Below, one piece after another: positions 60,344 to 64,000 of a DNA stretch of 64,000 nt. The first letter of the stretch is position 1. Each line of letters starts with the position of its first letter. The stretch comes from Pseudomonas migulae (GTDB taxonomy: Bacteria; Pseudomonadota; Gammaproteobacteria; Pseudomonadales; Pseudomonadaceae). The translations under genes and the position numbers were made by a program. Below the pieces are notes generated by a model that was not told the DNA's origin, did no database searches, and saw only the letters and a list, made by a program, of their open reading frames with translations. The stretch covers positions 3,770,501 through 3,834,500 of the forward strand of contig NZ_JALJWR010000001.1 of NCBI RefSeq assembly GCF_024169315.1, in the 5' to 3' direction.

Positions 60344-61258
60344 TCACGCCAACTTCTGCGCCAGCACCGCAATATGCTCCGGCCCGATCCCGCAGCAGCC
60401 ACCCAAATGGCTCGCTCCACGCTTCTGCCAATCAGCCGCCCAATGCAGATAACCCGGCGGATCAAGGTCTTCGCGCAACGGGCACAGACCATCATTGGCC
60501 GTCGCCTCTTTCGGTTGCGGCGGGAACGCATTGGCGTAGGCGCCGATGTGAATCTTCACCCGCAAACGCTCGAAGGTTTCCCGCGCCGCATCAATCGCCG
60601 CACCGATTACTTCCGGCTGACTGCAGTTGAACAGCAACGTCTCGACGCCCAGTTCAGCAGCGACCGCTGCGGCTTCAGCCACAGGTTCACCGGAGCGTAA
60701 ACGTGGCACTTCGTCCGTGTCTTCATCCTTCAAGGTGAATGACAGCCAGAACGGTTTGCCGTCCTTCGGCAGACCGGCGTGAATCGCTCGCGCCTCAACG
60801 ATCGAGCTTTGGGTTTCCGCCAGCCACAGGTCGATATGAGGCGCCAGGCCATCGACCAGCGGCGTCAGCAGTTCGGTCACCCGGGTCGCGTCGAACAAAT
60901 CCGGACGATAGGAACCGAACAATGGCGGCAATGAACCCGCCACGCGTACCGGTTTGCCCGCAGCCTCGACTGCACGCCGCGCCAACTCCCCGGCCAACGC
61001 CGCGAGGGCCTGGCCTTCAGCAGCAAAGCGCTCCTCGCCAATGTGGAAGGGCACCAGCGCATAGCTGTTGCTGGTGATCACATTTGCACCGCTTTCGATA
61101 TAAGCCGCGTGCACCGCCTCCACGGCCCGCGGCGCTTCGATCAAGGCTAACGCCGACCATTCGGGCTGCCTGAACGGTGCACCGCGGCGTTGCAATTCAC
61201 GACCCATGCCGCCATCCAGAATCACTGTGCTTCCTGCGCCCATATGCTTTTCACTCAT
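60344..61258 (-). CDS. mmuM: Homocysteine S-methyltransferase family protein
   Basis: About 304 residues of the zinc-dependent homocysteine/S-methylmethionine methyltransferase family. The substrate region has LDGGMGRELQRRGAP, ANVITSNSYALVP and the zinc ligands in LLFNCSQPEVIG and the vicinal GGCCGIGPEHI. Starts are possible at 61279, 61258 and 61243; the conserved part begins at VILDGGMG, so the choice is open. It is divergent from an amino-acid ABC gene pair, which may bring in a methylated or sulfur amino acid. Confidence 0.88.
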   Translation of the reverse strand: MSEKHMGAGSTVILDGGMGRELQRRGAPFRQPEWSALALIEAPRAVEAVHAAYIESGANVITSNSYALVPFHIGEERFAAEGQALAALAGELARRAVEAAGKPVRVAGSLPPLFGSYRPDLFDATRVTELLTPLVDGLAPHIDLWLAETQSSIVEARAIHAGLPKDGKPFWLSFTLKDEDTDEVPRLRSGEPVAEAAAVAAELGVETLLFNCSQPEVIGAAIDAARETFERLRVKIHIGAYANAFPPQPKEATANDGLCPLREDLDPPGYLHWAADWQKRGASHLGGCCGIGPEHIAVLAQKLA

Positions 61259-61356
61259 ATGCTTATGAAAATAACTCACTACCGTGGTCGTTCTTATAAC
61301 TATTTAATACGCACCATCCGGTTAATAACAACCATTTTTTTATCAGGGACCGAACC

Positions 61357-62178
61357 GTGAAAATTCAGCCGCTACTGGCCTTGGGCCTGACGATTCTGGC
61401 TGCCTCCACCCAGGCTTTTGCTGGTGCCACGCTGGACCGCATCGAGCAAAAGAAAGAACTGGTGGGCGTGTTGATGGAAAGCTATCCACCCTTCTCGTTC
61501 CTCAATGATCAGAACCAGCTCGACGGTTTCGACGTTGATGTCGCCAAAGCCGTGGCGGACAAACTCGGCGTCAAACTGCGCCTCGAAACCCCGTCCTGGG
61601 ATGTGATCGCCGCCGGCCACTGGAGCGGGCGCTACGACATCTGCATTTGCTCCATGACCCCGAGCAAGGCCCGCGCCGAAGTCTTCGACTTCCCGGTCGA
61701 GTACTACGCCTCACCAGCGGTGATCGTGGTCAACGCCAAGGACAACAGCATCCACAGCGCCAAGGACCTGAGCGGCAAGAAAGTCGGACTTACCAGTGCT
61801 TCCAGCTACGAAAGCTACCTGAACAAGAACCTGGTGATCGAAGGCGCCGAAGACACGCCCTTGCAGTACCCGTTTGAAAACGTGCAGATCGCCCCGTACG
61901 ACACCGACAACGTGGCGTTTCAGGACCTGGGCTTGGGCGCGGGCGTGCGACTGGATGCGGTCCTCACCAACCTCGTCACCGCGCAGCCGCGCCTGACCGA
62001 AGACAAACGCTTCAAGCTCGCCGGCGAAGCGCTGTACTCGGAACCAAACTCGGTGGCCATCGAAAAAGGCGATGCCCAATGGGACGCCAAGGTGCGTGAC
62101 GTCTTCGCGCAATTGAAACAGGACGGCACCCTGAGCAAGCTCTCGCAAAAATGGATCGGCGCCGACATCAGCCAATGA
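61357..62178 (+). CDS. Amino-acid ABC transporter periplasmic binding protein
   Basis: A 273-aa SBP_bac_3-type protein with a signal peptide (LLALGLTILAASTQAFA). The binding fold shows LVGVLMESYPPFSFLNDQNQLDGFDVDVAKAVADKLGV and SGRYDICICSMTPSKARAEVFDFPVEY. The start is GTG 61357, with AGGG 8 nt upstream. It overlaps the permease start (ATGA). The divergent homocysteine methyltransferase gene suggests methionine-related ligands, but this is inference. Confidence 0.9.
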   Translation: MKIQPLLALGLTILAASTQAFAGATLDRIEQKKELVGVLMESYPPFSFLNDQNQLDGFDVDVAKAVADKLGVKLRLETPSWDVIAAGHWSGRYDICICSMTPSKARAEVFDFPVEYYASPAVIVVNAKDNSIHSAKDLSGKKVGLTSASSYESYLNKNLVIEGAEDTPLQYPFENVQIAPYDTDNVAFQDLGLGAGVRLDAVLTNLVTAQPRLTEDKRFKLAGEALYSEPNSVAIEKGDAQWDAKVRDVFAQLKQDGTLSKLSQKWIGADISQ

Positions 62179-63011
62179 CCTCTTTCCCAAACCTTCCTCA
62201 GCCGCCACAACCGGTGGCTGAGTCCCGGCTGCAACGGATCTTCGGTTTTCGCACGCGGCTGTACCTGACTTGGGCCGCAATGCTGGTGTTGTTCGCCAGT
62301 TTCTTCCTGAGCTTCGACCTGAAGTTCTCGATCATCCTCGACAAACTGCCCAACCTGATCGGCCTGCACCTCGCGCCGAACGGCTTCGTGCAAGGCGCAG
62401 CGCTGACGCTGTTTTTGTGCCTGTGCTCCATCGTCGCGTCGTCGCTGCTCGGTTTCATCACCGCCATCGCGCGGCTGTCGAAAAGCGCCGTAGCCTTCGG
62501 CATTGCGAGTTTCTACGCCTCGTTCTTTCGCGGCACACCGCTGCTGATCCAGATCCTGCTGATCTACCTTGGTCTGCCGCAACTCGGCATCGTGCCCGGC
62601 GCCATTGTCGCCGGCATCATCGCCCTGTCGCTAAACTACGGCGCGTACCTGAGCGAGATCTTCCGCGCCGGCATCCTCGGCGTCCCCCACGGCCAACGCG
62701 AAGCCTCGATGGCCCTGGGCATGCGCGAAACCGTGATCTTCTGGCGCGTCACCTTGCCGCAAGCCATGCGCACCATCATCCCGCCGACCACCAATCAATT
62801 CATCTCGATGCTCAAGGATTCGTCACTGATCTCGGTGATGGGGGTGTGGGAAGTGATGTTTCTGGCGCAGTCGTATGGACGGTCGAGCTATCGCTATATC
62901 GAAATGCTGACGACCGCGGCGGTGATTTACTGGGTGATGTCGATTGGGCTGGAGCTGATTCAGGCGAGGATGGAGCGGCATTATGGGAAGGCGTATTTGA
63001 GTCGAAACTAG
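62175..63011 (+). CDS. Amino-acid ABC transporter permease (HisM/GlnP type)
   Basis: A 278-aa permease with five or six helices. The ABC permease loop is EIFRAGILGVPHGQREASMALGMRETVIFWRVTLP, followed by QAMRTIIPPTTNQFISMLKDSSLISVMGVWEVM. The N-terminal ~35 residues are cytoplasmic and proline-rich. ATG 62175 overlaps the binding-protein stop by 4 nt. No ATPase gene follows within the window; a REP element and a different gene come next, so the ATP-binding subunit must be elsewhere. Confidence 0.92.
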   Translation: MTSFPNLPQPPQPVAESRLQRIFGFRTRLYLTWAAMLVLFASFFLSFDLKFSIILDKLPNLIGLHLAPNGFVQGAALTLFLCLCSIVASSLLGFITAIARLSKSAVAFGIASFYASFFRGTPLLIQILLIYLGLPQLGIVPGAIVAGIIALSLNYGAYLSEIFRAGILGVPHGQREASMALGMRETVIFWRVTLPQAMRTIIPPTTNQFISMLKDSSLISVMGVWEVMFLAQSYGRSSYRYIEMLTTAAVIYWVMSIGLELIQARMERHYGKAYLSRN

Positions 63012-63044
63012 GGAAAGATTGCAGCTTTCGAACACACGCAACCC

Positions 63045-63116
63045 TTGTAGGAGCCGGCTTGCTGGCGATGGCGATGGCGATTCAAGGACGCCATCGCCGG
63101 CAAGCCGGCTCCTACA
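63045..63116. repeat. REP inverted pair
   Basis: Arms TTGTAGGAGCCGGCTTGCTGG and CATCGCCGGCAAGCCGGCTCC with a short GCGATG-repeat centre lie after the permease gene. Confidence 0.92.
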
Positions 63117-63315
63117 TGAGCTCTCTGACATTCACTGCGAATTTCTGTAAGAAAAAGCGCCTCAGCAAAACCGATAAATACAGCCTCATCCATTCAGCTG
63201 TTCTTTTTCCGTGCAACCATCCGACGCCGCCTGCATCACTGCCGGAAGCAGCCGACATCGGCGCCTGTACCCTCCCTTTTAGAGTTTGGTCTCCTGTCAA
63301 CAGAGGCCAAAATCA

Positions 63316-64000
63316 ATGCCCGTTCAACACAAATACCGACCAAAACATCTCGCCTTGGCCATAGCGCTCGCCTTGGGTTGCGCTGAGTTTTCGATTGCCG
63401 ACGACAGCACTGCCGCTACATCTGCAGCACCGGTCGCTACGCCGGAAGAACTGATTAGCACCCTCGACGCTTTCATTAGCGCCACCGACACTCATCCGTC
63501 TTCAATCAAGAAGGCATCTGAGTGGAACGACCTGAACCTGGACGAGCGCAATGATTTAGTCTCGGTACTGACTAAAGGGGTTTTCAAGAAGCCAGTGGAT
63601 GGAGGCACGGGCGAAAACGTCCTGCAACTGAATGCAGCTAAAGGCGGCTCTGTGGCTGAAACCCGGAACTTCAAGGCGCTGGACGTCAAACAGGGTGACT
63701 GGACTGTCGCTGGGCCGGGGGACTTCGACATCGGCGCGCTGGTGCGTCCCGGTGCAACGCTCATCAACACCGGACATATAAAGGGCAGCGCAATTACACA
63801 AGGTACCTTGGTCAACAGCGGCTCGATCGGCGAATGGGTCGAGGTAGAAGAACCTGGCACCTTCAGCGGAAGCGGTCGCGTGGGTGCGCTGAACGTACGC
63901 GGTGAACTGGCTGTAAATCGCCTGCACGGCGCTCCTGTCATTGCGGGAAATATGACCCTGTCCAACACAGCCGTTCTGTCCTATGAAGTAAACGCCGATG
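63316..64000 (+). CDS. Autotransporter-like secreted protein (N-terminal part, cut by window edge)
   Basis: An open frame from ATG 63316 to the window end (228 codons). It has a basic, hydrophobic signal-like N-terminus (HLALAIALALGCAEFSIA), a helical spacer, then a repetitive glycine/serine/asparagine-rich pattern of short beta strands (GALVRPGATLINTGHIKGSAIT, GTLVNSGSIGEWVEV, GTFSGSGRVGALNVRGELAV). This suggests a right-handed beta-helix passenger. In such proteins the C-terminus normally ends in a beta-barrel translocator, which would lie outside the window. The neighbours do not help. Family assignment is by pattern only. Confidence 0.6.
   Translation, partial: MPVQHKYRPKHLALAIALALGCAEFSIADDSTAATSAAPVATPEELISTLDAFISATDTHPSSIKKASEWNDLNLDERNDLVSVLTKGVFKKPVDGGTGENVLQLNAAKGGSVAETRNFKALDVKQGDWTVAGPGDFDIGALVRPGATLINTGHIKGSAITQGTLVNSGSIGEWVEVEEPGTFSGSGRVGALNVRGELAVNRLHGAPVIAGNMTLSNTAVLSYEVNAD

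Overview
The window reads as ori-proximal chromosome of a fluorescent-group Pseudomonas. Support for this comes from high-GC coding sequence, many REP-type palindromes between genes, and a gene order (hupB, rubA/rubB, ubiC-ubiA, phoB-phoR, pst-phoU, purEK, aspA) that I recall from other Pseudomonas chromosomes. I see no tRNA, rRNA, CRISPR array or insertion sequence.

Region 1 (1-16.4 kb, minus strand) is most of an HSI-II-like type VI secretion (T6SS) cluster: tssA-B-C-E, then tssF-G, clpV, a sigma-54 activator, a 46-aa lipoprotein (orfX-like), an FHA protein and the start of tssJ; tssK/L/M should lie beyond the left edge. A 3.5 kb AT-richer cargo module sits between tssE and tssF. It holds a PAAR tip protein, an unrecognised candidate effector with a TTG start, and a set of membrane proteins that look like immunity proteins. 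One of these is a fusion of the two domains that its upstream neighbours encode as separate genes.

Region 2 (16.4-19.4 kb) is the most unusual part. Two copies of a ~370-nt structured leader lie 1.6 kb apart. In both, an internal segment can pair with the ribosome-binding site, and the paired bases differ between copies while complementarity is kept. The second copy leads into a DUF6124/DUF3077-type gene. The first leads into a 42-codon ORF and then an Abi_2/AbiF-like HEPN gene. That gene carries a frameshift and is directly preceded by a compact structured RNA ending in oligo-T.

Region 3 (19.4-36.4 kb) is core: HU, rubredoxin and its reductase, ubiquinone genes ubiC/ubiA, the phosphate sensor pair phoB-phoR, a CNNM/CorC-type membrane protein, an M23 peptidase, a response regulator and the phosphate operon pstS, pstC-pstA-pstB-phoU. 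Pho boxes lie before phoB, pstS and pstC, so this stretch is one phosphate-starvation unit.

Region 4 (36.6-48.5 kb) has an MHS transporter, a thioesterase, a hexose-6-phosphate epimerase, small stress/secreted proteins, purE-purK (with a terminator hairpin in the purE leader), and an aspartate/asparagine module (LysR regulator, aspA, Na+:amino-acid symporter, type I asparaginase).

Region 5 (48.6-64 kb) holds an AraC regulator with acetylpolyamine hydrolase and polyamine-binding protein genes, a 1531-aa dermonecrotic-toxin-like protein, a MocR regulator whose linker DNA is an array of DnaA-box-like 12-mers, PaiB and two GNAT genes, a homocysteine methyltransferase, an amino-acid ABC binding protein and permease, and the start of an autotransporter-like secreted protein.
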